64,000 nucleotides of DNA from an uncultured Acidobacteriota bacterium (GCA_951812665.1 CATOST010000032.1:62001-126000), one strand, 5' to 3'; positions 26,163-35,740 are shown, numbered from the stretch's first letter. Made by a program: numbers and translations. Notes: generated by a model not told the origin, from the letters alone.

Positions 26163-27362
26163 ATGAGCACCACCGGGAAGACGTTGGTTCGCGGTGATCA
26201 GATCGGGGGATACAGTTTGGAGGATGTCGAGGCGCGCCTGGAGTCCGGCAAGGGGATCTCCGGCGTGTGCAAGACCGATCTCCCCACTCCTTCCCTGCTG
26301 TTGGATCTGGATCTCTTCGAGGCCAACATCGAGACCCTGGCCCGGCACGCCGCGAGCCGCTCCATCGGCTTGCGGCCCCATTCCAAGACCCACAAGTGTC
26401 CGGAGGTTGCACGGCGCCAATTGGAGGCCGGCGCCCTGGGGATTTCAACGGCCACGGTTTCCGAGGCCGAGACCATGGCCCGAGCCGGCATTTCAGGCCT
26501 CTTGATCACCTCCGAGATAGCCGATCCCAACAAGTTCCAGAGACTCGTCCGCTTGACCCGGCACCACCCCGACACCATGGCGGTGGTCGACCATCCGTGG
26601 CAGGCGGAGAAGATGAACGAAGCGGCCGAGGCCGGCGGCGTACGGCTCAACATCATGGTGGACATCGACCCGGCCAACCGCCGCACCGGGGTCGAAGCCG
26701 GAGAGCCGGCGCTCCGGCTGGCCCGCAAGGTGGACCGGCTCCCGCACCTGAACCTGAGGGGCGTGCACTGCTACTGCGGAAAGTCCTCACACGTCCACGG
26801 CTTCGAAGAGCGGCGAAGGCATTCGATGAAATCCCTGGCGGCTCCGCTGGAGACCTTCTTCAGGATGAAGCAGGAAGGGCTTCCGGTGGAGATCTTCTCC
26901 GGTTGCAGCACCGGGACCTACAATATCGATCCCGAGATCGAGGGCATCACCGAGATGCAGGCGGGATCCTACGTCTTCATGGACCTGGACTACAGGTTGA
27001 TCGGGGGCCGAGGGGGGGAATTCTACGACGACTTCAAGTCCGCATTGACGGTTCTCTCCACGGTCACCAGCAGGAATCTCCCCGGCCAGGCCACATTGGA
27101 TGCCGGGCTCAAGGCCTTCTCCACCGACCGGGCCTTCGGGCCGCAGCCGGTGGGAATCGAGGGCGCGGGCTTCCGTTGGGGTGGAGATGAACACGGCATC
27201 CTTGTCCTGGACGGGGCGGCCGCCGACGTTCGTTTGGGCGAGAAGCTGGAATTCTATCCTCCCCATTGCGACCCCACCGTCAACCTCTACGATCGCATCT
27301 ACTGCACCCGGGGAGACCAGGTCGTGGACGTCTGGCCGATCCTCGCCCGCGGCCATCGCTGA
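26163..27362 (+). CDS. DSD1-family PLP enzyme (D-threonine aldolase / D-serine dehydratase-like)
   Basis: 399 residues. The alanine-racemase-like barrel has the PLP lysine in GLRPHSKTHKCPEVA; the PLP-phosphate loop region shows SGCSTGTYN. The C-terminal domain has the zinc site PPHCDPTVN (His and Cys) that D-threonine aldolases and D-serine dehydratases need. It splits D-3-hydroxy-amino acids to glycine plus an aldehyde, or dehydrates D-serine; which of the two cannot be told. ATG 26163 follows GAGG; an upstream TTG (26139) is less likely. It is the first gene of a pair with the ThDP enzyme 60 nt downstream. Confidence 0.88.
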   Translation: MSTTGKTLVRGDQIGGYSLEDVEARLESGKGISGVCKTDLPTPSLLLDLDLFEANIETLARHAASRSIGLRPHSKTHKCPEVARRQLEAGALGISTATVSEAETMARAGISGLLITSEIADPNKFQRLVRLTRHHPDTMAVVDHPWQAEKMNEAAEAGGVRLNIMVDIDPANRRTGVEAGEPALRLARKVDRLPHLNLRGVHCYCGKSSHVHGFEERRRHSMKSLAAPLETFFRMKQEGLPVEIFSGCSTGTYNIDPEIEGITEMQAGSYVFMDLDYRLIGGRGGEFYDDFKSALTVLSTVTSRNLPGQATLDAGLKAFSTDRAFGPQPVGIEGAGFRWGGDEHGILVLDGAAADVRLGEKLEFYPPHCDPTVNLYDRIYCTRGDQVVDVWPILARGHR

Positions 27363-27421
27363 AGATTCTACAGAGCTTCGAATCTGGCCCTCAGGCCGGG
27401 TGGCACCGAAGGAGGCGTGCT

Positions 27422-29047
27422 ATGCAGGTGTCCGAGTTGATCGTCCGGGAAGCCAGGGAGCGGGGCCTGAACCATTACTTCGGCATTCCAGGTGGCGGAC
27501 TGCCCCTCGACATCATGGATTGGGGGCGGCGTCTGGGCCTCGATTTCGTCGCCGTGGCCCATGAGTCTTCGGCGGCCATCATGGCCGCCTATTACGGACT
27601 CATGAGAGAGACGGCGGGACTGGCCTTGGCCGTCCGGGGCGTCGGTGCCGGCAACCTGGCCGGAGGCGCCGTCAACGCCCATTTCGAACGCGTTCCCGTC
27701 ATCTGTTGCTGTGAGAGCAGCCCGGTTTCCACCGGCCACCTGGAGTTGGTCTGCCAGTGCTCCCACGGCAAGCTCTTCGAAGCCGTCGTCAAGTCGCAGT
27801 ATACTTTGTCCGTCGACACGGCTCGCGGGAGTCTTCGAAGCGCCTTCTTCCAGGCCTTCGACGGCCGCCCGGGGCCGGTTCTATTGGATGTGCCCACCGA
27901 TCTGGCGACCGCTCCGGTCCCGGGTCCCGTACTCGATCCGCTGGAGGCACCTCCTCCCTCCCTCCCCGATGAATCCGAACTCAGGGTCCTGAGCGAGCTT
28001 CTGTCGAAATCCCGAAGACCGGTGATCCTCGCCGGACAGGACGTTATCCGAGCCGGCGCCTGCGGCGTCTTGCGGGCGCTGGTGGAAGCCGTCGGGGCCG
28101 CCGTTCTGGTCCAGATGGACGCCCATGGCGTCTTTCCCGAGTCCCATCCCCTCTGGGCCGGCACCTTCGTGGGACACCAGATTCCCAACACCGTAGAAGG
28201 CGAGTTGGCTCCGCAGGCGGACCTGGCGCTCCTGATCGGCTGCGACTCGCTGACCTCGGACAAGAAATGGGACTCGGCGGCCCCCGCCTGCGAACTGGTC
28301 CAACGGGCGGAGTACGAATCGCTGGCCGCCCGGCCCCGGCTCCGAATCGACGGCGACCTGACAGTCTCCCTGAGCCGGCTTCTCCCCCCGTCTCCCCGGG
28401 TCGGATTTCCCCCCGCCGATGTCGAGAAGACACGGGAGAGGGTGCTGAGGCACTTCCGCCGTCCCGCGTCCGCCCGGCTGGCGGCCCAGGACATCATCGA
28501 GATCACACGGACCCAGATGCCGGATGACGGCCTGCTGGTGTCCGAGACCGGGATCTTCATCCTGATGCTGCACCATCTCTATCCCGTGGATCGTCCGGGA
28601 AGCCACCTCTGCACTGCCGGGGGACGGACCATGGGACTCATGCTGCCGGCCATTCTCGGCGCCAAGCTGGCCCAGCCGGATAGGCCAATGATCGGCATCG
28701 GAGCCGACGGCAGCACTTTGATGCGGCTGGGAGAGCTGGAGGTATTCGCCCGCACCGGGGTCCGGGTCCCCCTCGTGATCCTGAATGACCATGCCCTGGG
28801 CACCATGAAGTCCAGGCAACAGTCCCGGGGAATGGAGGACTACGGCCTGGATCTGCACCCCATCGATCTGGCGGCCGTGGCCCGGGCTTCGGGTCTGGCC
28901 GGCGTCGTGGTCCGAACGCCGGAGGAGTACGAGAGAGAGCTCAAGAAGGCGCTGGTTGCGGACACCACCACTCTGATCGACGCCCGGGTCGATCCTCAAG
29001 CTTACCAGGACAGCTTCGCCGCCACTATCGGGATCGTGGGGACCTGA
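27422..29047 (+). CDS. Thiamine-diphosphate enzyme, acetolactate synthase/benzoylformate decarboxylase-like
   Basis: 541 residues in the usual three ThDP domains. The activating Glu is in VAVAHESSAAIMAAYYG (Glu48). The middle domain (about 185-330) is of the nucleotide-fold type. The C-terminal PP domain has the cofactor motif GIGADGS, about 25 residues, then ILNDHALGTMKS. These enzymes decarboxylate 2-oxo acids and may join the product to an aldehyde. AAGGAGG (27409-27415) gives a strong SD for ATG 27422. Pairing with a D-hydroxy-amino-acid lyase suggests that both act on one aldehyde or oxo-acid intermediate (inference). Confidence 0.88.
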   Translation: MQVSELIVREARERGLNHYFGIPGGGLPLDIMDWGRRLGLDFVAVAHESSAAIMAAYYGLMRETAGLALAVRGVGAGNLAGGAVNAHFERVPVICCCESSPVSTGHLELVCQCSHGKLFEAVVKSQYTLSVDTARGSLRSAFFQAFDGRPGPVLLDVPTDLATAPVPGPVLDPLEAPPPSLPDESELRVLSELLSKSRRPVILAGQDVIRAGACGVLRALVEAVGAAVLVQMDAHGVFPESHPLWAGTFVGHQIPNTVEGELAPQADLALLIGCDSLTSDKKWDSAAPACELVQRAEYESLAARPRLRIDGDLTVSLSRLLPPSPRVGFPPADVEKTRERVLRHFRRPASARLAAQDIIEITRTQMPDDGLLVSETGIFILMLHHLYPVDRPGSHLCTAGGRTMGLMLPAILGAKLAQPDRPMIGIGADGSTLMRLGELEVFARTGVRVPLVILNDHALGTMKSRQQSRGMEDYGLDLHPIDLAAVARASGLAGVVVRTPEEYERELKKALVADTTTLIDARVDPQAYQDSFAATIGIVGT

Positions 29048-29078
29048 AACCGGGTGTGCACCCCCGGATCTGACCTCC

Positions 29079-30335
29079 TTATGGAAGGGGCAGCCAGCGG
29101 GGATGGTCGGCTCCCTGCCCGTTCCAGCCGTCAGTGAGGCGTCTCGGGTCGGCTCCGTCCGATTCCATGCGCCAGATGGCGGGCATCCGGCCCGTCTTTG
29201 CACGGCAAAAGAGGTTGATGCGTCCGTCGGGGGATGGTTGTGGCCGGAAGTCCCAGACGGGCGGACGGCTCTCGGTCAGCCGCTGCATCTCGCCGCTCTT
29301 GGGGTCGATCCGGCAGATCTCGGTGCCGCCCCGTGCCAACTCGGGCTTGTAGTCACGGTTGAAATGGTCCGTGTCAGGTCGCTGCGGTTGAAATTCCCAC
29401 GGCGGCTTGCTGCCAGGGAGCTTTCGCGAAAAGAGGATGGACCCGTCTCGAGTCCAGGAAAGCATATTGGAACCGCTGCCCCGGTTGCCCGGACTGCCAT
29501 AACTGGCGGCAAACCAGTGGGACTGTCCTTCGGTCAGGACCCGTTGCCCGGATCCATCGGGGCGGCTGACGCAGACATCGGCCCAGTCGTGCCCCGGATC
29601 GTCCCGGAAATGACAGTCCAGGTAGGCGAGCCAATCCCCGCCCGGAGACCATACGGGTCCGAAGTAAAGATGGTCGGGATGGGCAGCAATGAGCGTGCGG
29701 CGACCTCCTTCGAAGTCGCTGGTCCGGATCTGGTAGCCCGCAGGGCTGGCCAGATGAAAGGCGACTCGTCTCCCCTCCGGATCGCGACTGAAGCCGTACG
29801 GCAGGCCTTCTCCGGCCGCCGTGAATTCCCGCGCGTCAGTGCCGTCCAGATTCATGCTGAAGATCTGGCCGACCCGGTTGCGGAAGACTTGGACCAACAG
29901 GCGTTCGTTGTCCAGCAGTAGTTGGGGAGTGTAGAAGACCGCCATCCGCTCCTTGGTGGCGATCTCGGACAGGTTCTTCTCCGCGAGATCGTAGATCCAG
30001 ATATGGGTGGGTGTCCGGGTGTAGTACTCGGCGAAGGGCCGACCCGGACCGTCCCGGCGCGCTTCCATGCTCAGCAGCAGGATTCTCCGGCCGTCAGGGA
30101 AGAATCCTGCCGGCTGCCAAGTCACTTGGTTCGGCTCCCGGAGATCCAGCACTTGCAGATCGGCGCCGCTGGCATCCATCATGGCCGTCCGGCCTGCCGT
30201 CGAGAAGAAGAAACGCATCGGGGAGGCGGACGGGGGACCGGACTTCGGTGCCGAGCCGTGGCGGGGAGTCAGGGCCAGCGTGGAGCCGAAGAGAAGGGTC
30301 GTCAGAAGATCGCGGCGGGAGAGGTTGAAGTCCAT
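29079..30335 (-). CDS. Tat-exported TolB/PD40-like beta-propeller protein
   Basis: 418 residues. The Tat signal NLSRRDLLTTLLFG begins the protein. The rest is a six-bladed WD40-like PD40 propeller with repeats such as QIFSMNLDGTDAREFTAAG, YGFSRDPEGRRVAFHLAS, FGPVWSPGGDWLAYLD and IWRMESDGADPRRLTDG. It resembles the oligogalacturonate-lyase-type propellers (PF14583-like) and TolB; a lyase activity would need His/Gln metal ligands that I cannot assign. ATG 30335 is set by the signal; the SD is weak. It diverges from the lipoprotein operon at 30466. Confidence 0.8.
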   Translation of the reverse strand: MDFNLSRRDLLTTLLFGSTLALTPRHGSAPKSGPPSASPMRFFFSTAGRTAMMDASGADLQVLDLREPNQVTWQPAGFFPDGRRILLLSMEARRDGPGRPFAEYYTRTPTHIWIYDLAEKNLSEIATKERMAVFYTPQLLLDNERLLVQVFRNRVGQIFSMNLDGTDAREFTAAGEGLPYGFSRDPEGRRVAFHLASPAGYQIRTSDFEGGRRTLIAAHPDHLYFGPVWSPGGDWLAYLDCHFRDDPGHDWADVCVSRPDGSGQRVLTEGQSHWFAASYGSPGNRGSGSNMLSWTRDGSILFSRKLPGSKPPWEFQPQRPDTDHFNRDYKPELARGGTEICRIDPKSGEMQRLTESRPPVWDFRPQPSPDGRINLFCRAKTGRMPAIWRMESDGADPRRLTDGWNGQGADHPRWLPLP

Positions 30336-30465
30336 GTTCTCAGACTCGGTGTTGATACATCCAAATGGTGACGTCTCAACTCGAATCTGTAAATGTCGTT
30401 CCGAATGGTTGCCGCGTGCGAATGGGGACCGAGTGACGGTGGAGGGTCCTGCTGGAGGAACCGCG

Positions 30466-31536
30466 GTGAAGGATAGAGTCACTCTGTCGGCATCGGTCGT
30501 GGCCCTGGGGCTGGCATCCGTTCTGCTCGTGGGCTGCGCCTCATCTCCGCGTGAGCAGGAGACGAGAATTCAACCGTCCGCGAATCTCGACTACCACCGT
30601 CTCCAGGTGACCCCCCTGGTGCATTCGACGTATCCGACATACCGGCGCTACCACGATGCACTCGCCCCCCAAGTCGTGGTCGTTACGGCTCAGGGTCTGG
30701 ACCGGATCGGCTGGGAAGATCGCCCGGAAAAGGCCTCCTGGATTCTGAGGTTGCCGGAGCAGATCTACGTCAATGGAAGGAAGCTCCACTACCAGGTGGG
30801 GATGAGATGGGTGAGAGAAGGAGAGAAATGGACCTACTCCGACAGTCCGGTGAGAGATCTGAACGGTCTCTGGAGGCAGGATCCGAAGTCCGACTTCTAT
30901 CGGTTCCAACTCGACCCGGCTGCGGAACGGAAACCCGTACTGGGCCGGCAGGGCGCCAGCATCCACGCGGACTCCACCGGCGCCCACTATTTCTTGTCGG
31001 TCACCAACGATTCCGATGAACCTTGGAAAGATGTCCATACCTGGGTCTGCTGGGACCACTACCACACGCCAGTCACGGGATATCGGCCCTATCTCAAGGT
31101 CGGGTCTTCCTGGACCGAATACCAGAAGCTTCCAGGAGTCGGGCCTTCCACCTTTCTACCGGTGGTGGAAAGAAGAGACGAGTTTCTCAGAGTCCGGCCC
31201 GAGGCCAAGGCGCCTGCCTCAGTGAGCTTTCCGGGAGTGGTCTGCTGGAACCTTACCGACCAGGGGCACCTCCTGACCGCGCACCTGTCCCAGGATGCTC
31301 TGGCCGTACTCGCGAATCAGAATGCCCCCTGCACCGATCTGCTCCTCTGGTTCGGCGATCTGCAGCCGGGCCAACGAGTCACCCGCAGCGGGCACGTTCT
31401 CGTCGCCCGTGCCAGCCTGGAGGAATTCGAGCGGCAGGAGAGCGGCATGATGCGGCTCTTGGACGGCATCGGGAAGGAAAGCTCGCCCGAACCACCGATA
31501 TCCTCTTTGTTCTCGGCGTCTGCGCAGGGATCGTGA
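30466..31536 (+). CDS. Lipoprotein of unknown function
   Basis: 356 residues. The GTG start at 30466 has GGAGG about 8 nt upstream. A lipoprotein signal ends with the lipobox LLVGC (Cys about 25). The mature domain is beta-rich with conserved Trp/His pairs (WVCWDHYHTP, VCWNLTDQGH, LLLWFGDLQPGQRV), looking like a carbohydrate-binding jelly roll, but I recognise no family. It is the first gene of a three-gene operon; the next start overlaps it by 4 nt (GTGA). Confidence 0.75.
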   Translation: MKDRVTLSASVVALGLASVLLVGCASSPREQETRIQPSANLDYHRLQVTPLVHSTYPTYRRYHDALAPQVVVVTAQGLDRIGWEDRPEKASWILRLPEQIYVNGRKLHYQVGMRWVREGEKWTYSDSPVRDLNGLWRQDPKSDFYRFQLDPAAERKPVLGRQGASIHADSTGAHYFLSVTNDSDEPWKDVHTWVCWDHYHTPVTGYRPYLKVGSSWTEYQKLPGVGPSTFLPVVERRDEFLRVRPEAKAPASVSFPGVVCWNLTDQGHLLTAHLSQDALAVLANQNAPCTDLLLWFGDLQPGQRVTRSGHVLVARASLEEFERQESGMMRLLDGIGKESSPEPPISSLFSASAQGS

Positions 31537-32693
31537 CCGTAACGCAGATCGATCGCCGGGATTTCTTCAAGGGCATGGGTACGGCCGCCGCCAAAGGGGC
31601 GCTGGTGTCGGGAACCTTTGGCTTGACCTCTTCGCGTTGCCCGAGACGCGGCGGCCCCTCGAATCCTCCCGACGCCGACCCAAATACTGGAGACAGAGAA
31701 ATGACGGTACCAAACACCGCCGGCGGGGACAGACGTTTCAGAGACGCCAGGGACCGCGGCTGCGCATTCCTCCTGGATCGTTTGCGACCTGACGGAGGCT
31801 TCGGCGACGTCGAACCAGGGTTGTCTCAGTACTACAAGGTTCCTGCAGCGCTCGCCGCTTGCGGCGAAACGGGGGCGGCCAACCGCCTCTGCAGCTGGAT
31901 TCGGGAAAATGGAATGCTCCCGAACGGGGACTTCGGACCGAGACCGGTGTTGATTCGAGGGTACGGCTATACCTACTACAACTCGTGGGTGATCAAGGGG
32001 GCCCACCGGCTGGGGCATTTCGATCTCTCCCAGCGAGGCATGGATTTTCTGATGACTTTCCGGGACAGCGAGACCGGCGGGTTCCTGTCCAGTCCGGCGG
32101 AACACGATCCACTGCTGCAACAGGACCTCTGGGTGGTTGCCGGCTGCGGTTGGTCGGCACTCTACACCGGCAGGATCGAAGTCGCCCGGGGGGCCGGCCG
32201 CTGGATGAGGACTCTCATGGAGGCGCAACCCGACTATCCCAGCCGGCTGTACGGGGTCTACAGCAAGGAGCAGGGGTTACAGGTCGACCACGATCCCAAG
32301 GAGGCGTTCCGTTACGTCCTGAACCAGGACGCCGAGCGGGACGAACCCTTCTACAACCCGGGCATTGCGGGAGGCTTCCTGGCACAACTCCATCAGGCGA
32401 CCGGCGAAAAGAAGTGGTTGGAACTGGCCAGGGAGTACCTGCGCCTCGCCGAAGACGCCAGCGACTATCTTTACAGTCTGGTCCGCGCCGGAAAGTTGGG
32501 ATGGGCCGCATCTCTCCTGTACACGCTCACTTCCGAGGAAAAGTACCGGGAAATGGCCGTGCGTGTCGGCGACAGCCTGATCGCATCTCAATCGGCTGAG
32601 GGTTGGTGGGGCAACGTCGGCGAGACCTCGGCCAACAACGACATCACCGCCGAAATGGTCTATTGGCTGGACCAGATTTACCAATCCGTGTGA
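31533..32693 (+). CDS. Tat-exported alpha/alpha-toroid protein (prenyltransferase/terpene-cyclase-like fold)
   Basis: 386 residues. The signal DRRDFFKGMGTAAAKGALV is a Tat type. The mature part has repeated helix pairs: FLLDRLRPDGGFGD, AACGETGAANRLCSWIRENG, GMDFLMTFRDSETGGFL, GRIEVARGAGRWMRTLM, ATGEKKWLELAREYLRLAED and TSEEKYREMAVRVGDSLIAS, ending with the WGN..ETSANNDITAEMVYWL helix. The pattern is that of six-hairpin or (alpha/alpha)6 barrels of glycoside hydrolases, lyases and terpene cyclases. No DxDD cyclase motif is present, so sugar chemistry is more likely. Translation is coupled to the lipoprotein upstream. Confidence 0.75.
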   Translation: MTVTQIDRRDFFKGMGTAAAKGALVSGTFGLTSSRCPRRGGPSNPPDADPNTGDREMTVPNTAGGDRRFRDARDRGCAFLLDRLRPDGGFGDVEPGLSQYYKVPAALAACGETGAANRLCSWIRENGMLPNGDFGPRPVLIRGYGYTYYNSWVIKGAHRLGHFDLSQRGMDFLMTFRDSETGGFLSSPAEHDPLLQQDLWVVAGCGWSALYTGRIEVARGAGRWMRTLMEAQPDYPSRLYGVYSKEQGLQVDHDPKEAFRYVLNQDAERDEPFYNPGIAGGFLAQLHQATGEKKWLELAREYLRLAEDASDYLYSLVRAGKLGWAASLLYTLTSEEKYREMAVRVGDSLIASQSAEGWWGNVGETSANNDITAEMVYWLDQIYQSV

Positions 32694-32777
32694 GGAAAGA
32701 GGTGGAGTCTGGGTTCCGGTGAGTAGGACCATCATGCGATTTCATCCGTTGCCTCTGTTTCGGTATAGGGTTGGAAC

Positions 32778-34217
32778 ATGGCGGCACTCCTGGTCTGGCT
32801 CCTGGTAGACGTCGGCGGCGCGGCCCCAAACCCGGTTACGATTCACATCGAGGCACCCATGCCGCCGCCCGCGTGGGCCCTGCAGCAGCGGGAACTGATC
32901 CGCGCCAATACCAGGGCCTGCCGGGAATTCTTCCGGAAGTACTACTACGACCGGGGCTACCTGCTCTGCTTCGAGCGTTGGGGAGCCGCCGCCGGTCCGG
33001 ACGACGCCATCGAGAACGTGGCCGACTGGCCGATCCTTCATGCCCTTGGGGCCCCCGAGGAGGTGCTCCACATGTACAACAAGGCCTGGGAGGGGCACCT
33101 GCGGCAATACACGGAAGCCAGGACGGTCCAGGTCCCCATGGCGCGCCAGGGGATGTATTACAACAAATTCCCAGTGATGTTCGATTGGTATCACATCGGA
33201 GAGTTCCTTCGCGTCTTCAACCTCCAGGGTCTCTCGGACCCCCACGACCAGGCCTTCGGCCGTCGCGTGAGAGGTTATGCGGACTTCTACATGAACGAGG
33301 ATCCCGAAGCCCCCAACTACGACCCGAAACACAGGATCATACGGAGTAATTTCAACGGCAGCCGAGGACCGCTACTGCGCAAGTCGACGGCAGTGGACTG
33401 GGCCGGGGATCCGTTCGAACCTTTCGAGGGTGTGCCCCATGCCTACTACCAGAGGTTGCTCAGCAGCTACGCGAACTACAGCGAGACTCTGGGGGACCAT
33501 CCCATGAACCTGGGCGCCACGACGCTCGCCGCCAACGCCTACCTGCTGACGGGCGAGGAAAAATACAAGCGGTGGCTGCTGGAGTACGTCGATGCCTGGG
33601 TGGCCCGGACCAGGGAGAATCAAGGGATCATCCCCAGCAACGTCGGCACGGATGGCCGAATCGGCGGAGCGGCCGGCGGCCGATGGTACGGGGGGACCTA
33701 CGGCTGGGCCTTCACCTTCAAGAACCCGGAGACCGGCGCGTTGAGCCATTACAATCGTGTCGGGCGCGGCCTGATCGGATTCGGGAACGCCTACCTGCTC
33801 ACCGGGGACCGCCGCTACATCGACGTCTGGACCTCAATGATGGACAAGATCAACTCCCACCGGGGAGGCATGATCGGAGCGCCCGGGGCGCAATTGGGCG
33901 CCACCTCGGGGGCCCTTCCCAGGATGTACGGGGACCAGGGATGGTACGCCTTCACGCCCGGTCCATGGTCGGAAGGAGCGCTGGAATGCTATTTCTGGAC
34001 CTGCGAGGCCAGGGATCGAGAACGGGTTCCCGACAACGAATGGATTCGCTATCTCCAAGGGGAGTCTCCCGAGTACCCTGAACGCGCACTGAGAGCCGAC
34101 TTCCGGAATATCCGCAGCAAGATTTCCGCCATGCGCAAGGACCGTTCCACGCCGCGCACTCGACTCTCCAAACACGGAGGCCATGCTGGACTACGCCCGC
34201 CATGCCGATGTCTCTGA
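32778..34217 (+). CDS. Secreted alpha/alpha-toroid-like protein, C-terminus probably truncated
   Basis: 479 residues, homologous to the broken gene at 14467-16140 (shared EDPEAPNYDP, the RSNFNGSRGP/RASMTGSRGP motif, LTGEEKYKRWLLEYVDAWV, GGRWYGGTYGW). The N-terminal signal is short (MAALLVWLLVDVGGAAP). The paralogue carries some 60 further residues after the equivalent of residue 460, whereas here the frame ends in unrelated sequence (HGGHAGLRPPCRCL). A different frame at 34150-34190 encodes NTEAMLDYARHADVS, so a 3' frameshift or breakpoint has removed the natural end. Function is unknown. An in-frame TAG just upstream fixes ATG 32778 as the first start. Confidence 0.65.
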   Translation: MAALLVWLLVDVGGAAPNPVTIHIEAPMPPPAWALQQRELIRANTRACREFFRKYYYDRGYLLCFERWGAAAGPDDAIENVADWPILHALGAPEEVLHMYNKAWEGHLRQYTEARTVQVPMARQGMYYNKFPVMFDWYHIGEFLRVFNLQGLSDPHDQAFGRRVRGYADFYMNEDPEAPNYDPKHRIIRSNFNGSRGPLLRKSTAVDWAGDPFEPFEGVPHAYYQRLLSSYANYSETLGDHPMNLGATTLAANAYLLTGEEKYKRWLLEYVDAWVARTRENQGIIPSNVGTDGRIGGAAGGRWYGGTYGWAFTFKNPETGALSHYNRVGRGLIGFGNAYLLTGDRRYIDVWTSMMDKINSHRGGMIGAPGAQLGATSGALPRMYGDQGWYAFTPGPWSEGALECYFWTCEARDRERVPDNEWIRYLQGESPEYPERALRADFRNIRSKISAMRKDRSTPRTRLSKHGGHAGLRPPCRCL

Positions 34218-34465
34218 ATCCGGACGCGCTCATCTGGCGGCTGCATCAGGATGGTGAACGGGACCGGCTGCAGGAAGTCTTCGGCAAGGTCCTGATGATG
34301 ACGATCCTGGAGCAGCACATCCCGGGAGTGAAGCCCTACAAGATGAAGCGGCGCGGACTCTTCAAGACTTCGGTCTCCCGAGTCTGGGATAGCGTCCTGA
34401 CGCCGGATCAAGTCGATGAGATCGAGTACAAGTTCAAGGCGCTGGAACCCTACCTGAATGTCTGA
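34202..34465 (+). pseudogene. 87-codon remnant with a sulfotransferase-like tail
   Basis: The frame opens inside the end of the toroid gene and ends with FKTSVSRVWDSVLTPDQVDE and IEYKFKALEPYL. This pattern (G-x-W, LTPxQVxxIE, final L) is how bacterial sulfotransferases end. No PAPS-binding 5'-PSB or 3'-PB motif is in this piece, so it would be only the last 80 residues of such a protein, fused behind the truncated toroid gene by a deletion. The family guess is weak; the ORF could be an independent small gene. Confidence 0.3.
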
Positions 34466-34516
34466 GGAACTCGCCGCACCGGATGTGGCCCTCGACGCTG
34501 GACCCCGGAAGCCGCC

Positions 34517-35740
34517 TCACCGCGAAATCCGGGCGTTCACCAGGAGCCGTCGGAAGTCGCCGTAGGTCATGTTCCTGGCAATGACGTAACAGGCATCCTC
34601 GGCGGTGTTCACAATGTCGTGCCAGTCGAAGTCGCGCCGGATCCCGTTGTAGACCGGCAGCTTCAGCTCGCCTCCCTCTGACTCCAGGGCCAACTCGGGA
34701 GCGGCAGGTTCCGGCCAGCAGAGCTTTCCGTGGACCTCCCGGACCTGAAGCTCGAGACCCCGGACCGGAATCCGGGCGTAGAGAAGCGGATCCTTCAGCC
34801 GGCACCAGGACCGAGTGTACAGGCCCACCAGGCGGTCTCCGGTTCCTTCCCAGAGATAGAGGCGCAGATTGGAGTCCAGATCGACCCGCTCCCGAAATCG
34901 GGATCCCATGAGAAACGAGGCGCCGCTTACGGACAGGTCGTACCGGTTCTCCACCGGGGTCTGAAGCCCCAGGTACGGGACCAGCATCTGCTTGTAGGTC
35001 ATGGCGCACTGCTCGAACCCCTCGCCGAAGGCGACGCCCTTGGTCGTGGCCGGATCGTATTTCAGGTTTCGCTCCCGGAATTCGTTCCGGATGTCCGACG
35101 CGGCCAGGCGGCTGTAGTAGAGCACTTCCAGCACGGCTGAGTTCCAGGTGGCGGCCACGGCCCCAGCCTCGTCGATGGCCTCCCGGGTCTCCGCCTCCAA
35201 CTCTTCCTGGATCTCCGTAGGTACCCCATCGAGGAACTCCGCGCGGCCCGGAAGGTCCGGGTCGGCCAGGAATCGCTCCAGAGGATGATCCAGCTTCCGC
35301 CACTCCGGAGGCGGATGCCGCAGCTCCCGGTCCACCACGATGGCTCGCCGGCCCAGAGTGCGGGTGGCGTATTCCTGCAACTCGAGCATGGGCGCCTTGT
35401 CCCCGATGGGAAAGAGGAGCAGGACCTCGTCCGGCTTCATCCGGGACATGAGCTCCTTCTGGAGGCGGTTGACCTCCAGTTCCTTCCGGTAGGTCGCGTC
35501 CCAGACGGGCCGGCTGTAGGGGCTGTGTTCGTCCCAATCCCCCGGGGGAGGCTCGAGTCCCGCCGTCTGCCAGCAGACCGGGTGGAACATGAAGTAGAGG
35601 TTCCGGACGGTCAATGGGTCGAGTCCTGAATCGGCCTCGGAAGAGGCGCCTCCGCAGCCGTTCAGAGACAGAATGGCGGCCAGGATGCCCAACCCGACGA
35701 GAATTCTGATCTGCGGACAACGACGGAATTGAGGGGTCAT
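34517..35740 (-). CDS. Lipoprotein of unknown function
   Basis: 407 residues. The signal ends in a lipobox (AAILSLNGC, Cys about 29). Residues 60-230 are alpha/beta with FPIGDKAPMLELQEYATRTL and RRAIVVDRELRHPPPEW. Residues 240-330 carry a helical stretch (CAMTYKQMLVPYLGLQTPV), and the end is beta-rich. No family recognised. It lies on the minus strand and ends 51 bp from the remnant at 34465. The upstream neighbour on its strand is the sialidase-like gene. Confidence 0.75.
   Translation of the reverse strand: MTPQFRRCPQIRILVGLGILAAILSLNGCGGASSEADSGLDPLTVRNLYFMFHPVCWQTAGLEPPPGDWDEHSPYSRPVWDATYRKELEVNRLQKELMSRMKPDEVLLLFPIGDKAPMLELQEYATRTLGRRAIVVDRELRHPPPEWRKLDHPLERFLADPDLPGRAEFLDGVPTEIQEELEAETREAIDEAGAVAATWNSAVLEVLYYSRLAASDIRNEFRERNLKYDPATTKGVAFGEGFEQCAMTYKQMLVPYLGLQTPVENRYDLSVSGASFLMGSRFRERVDLDSNLRLYLWEGTGDRLVGLYTRSWCRLKDPLLYARIPVRGLELQVREVHGKLCWPEPAAPELALESEGGELKLPVYNGIRRDFDWHDIVNTAEDACYVIARNMTYGDFRRLLVNARISR

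Noticed and set aside
29048-29078. CCGGG...CCCGG hairpin as a terminator between convergent genes
   Set aside because: The stem is only 5 bp and there is no T-tract on either side, so I did not list it.
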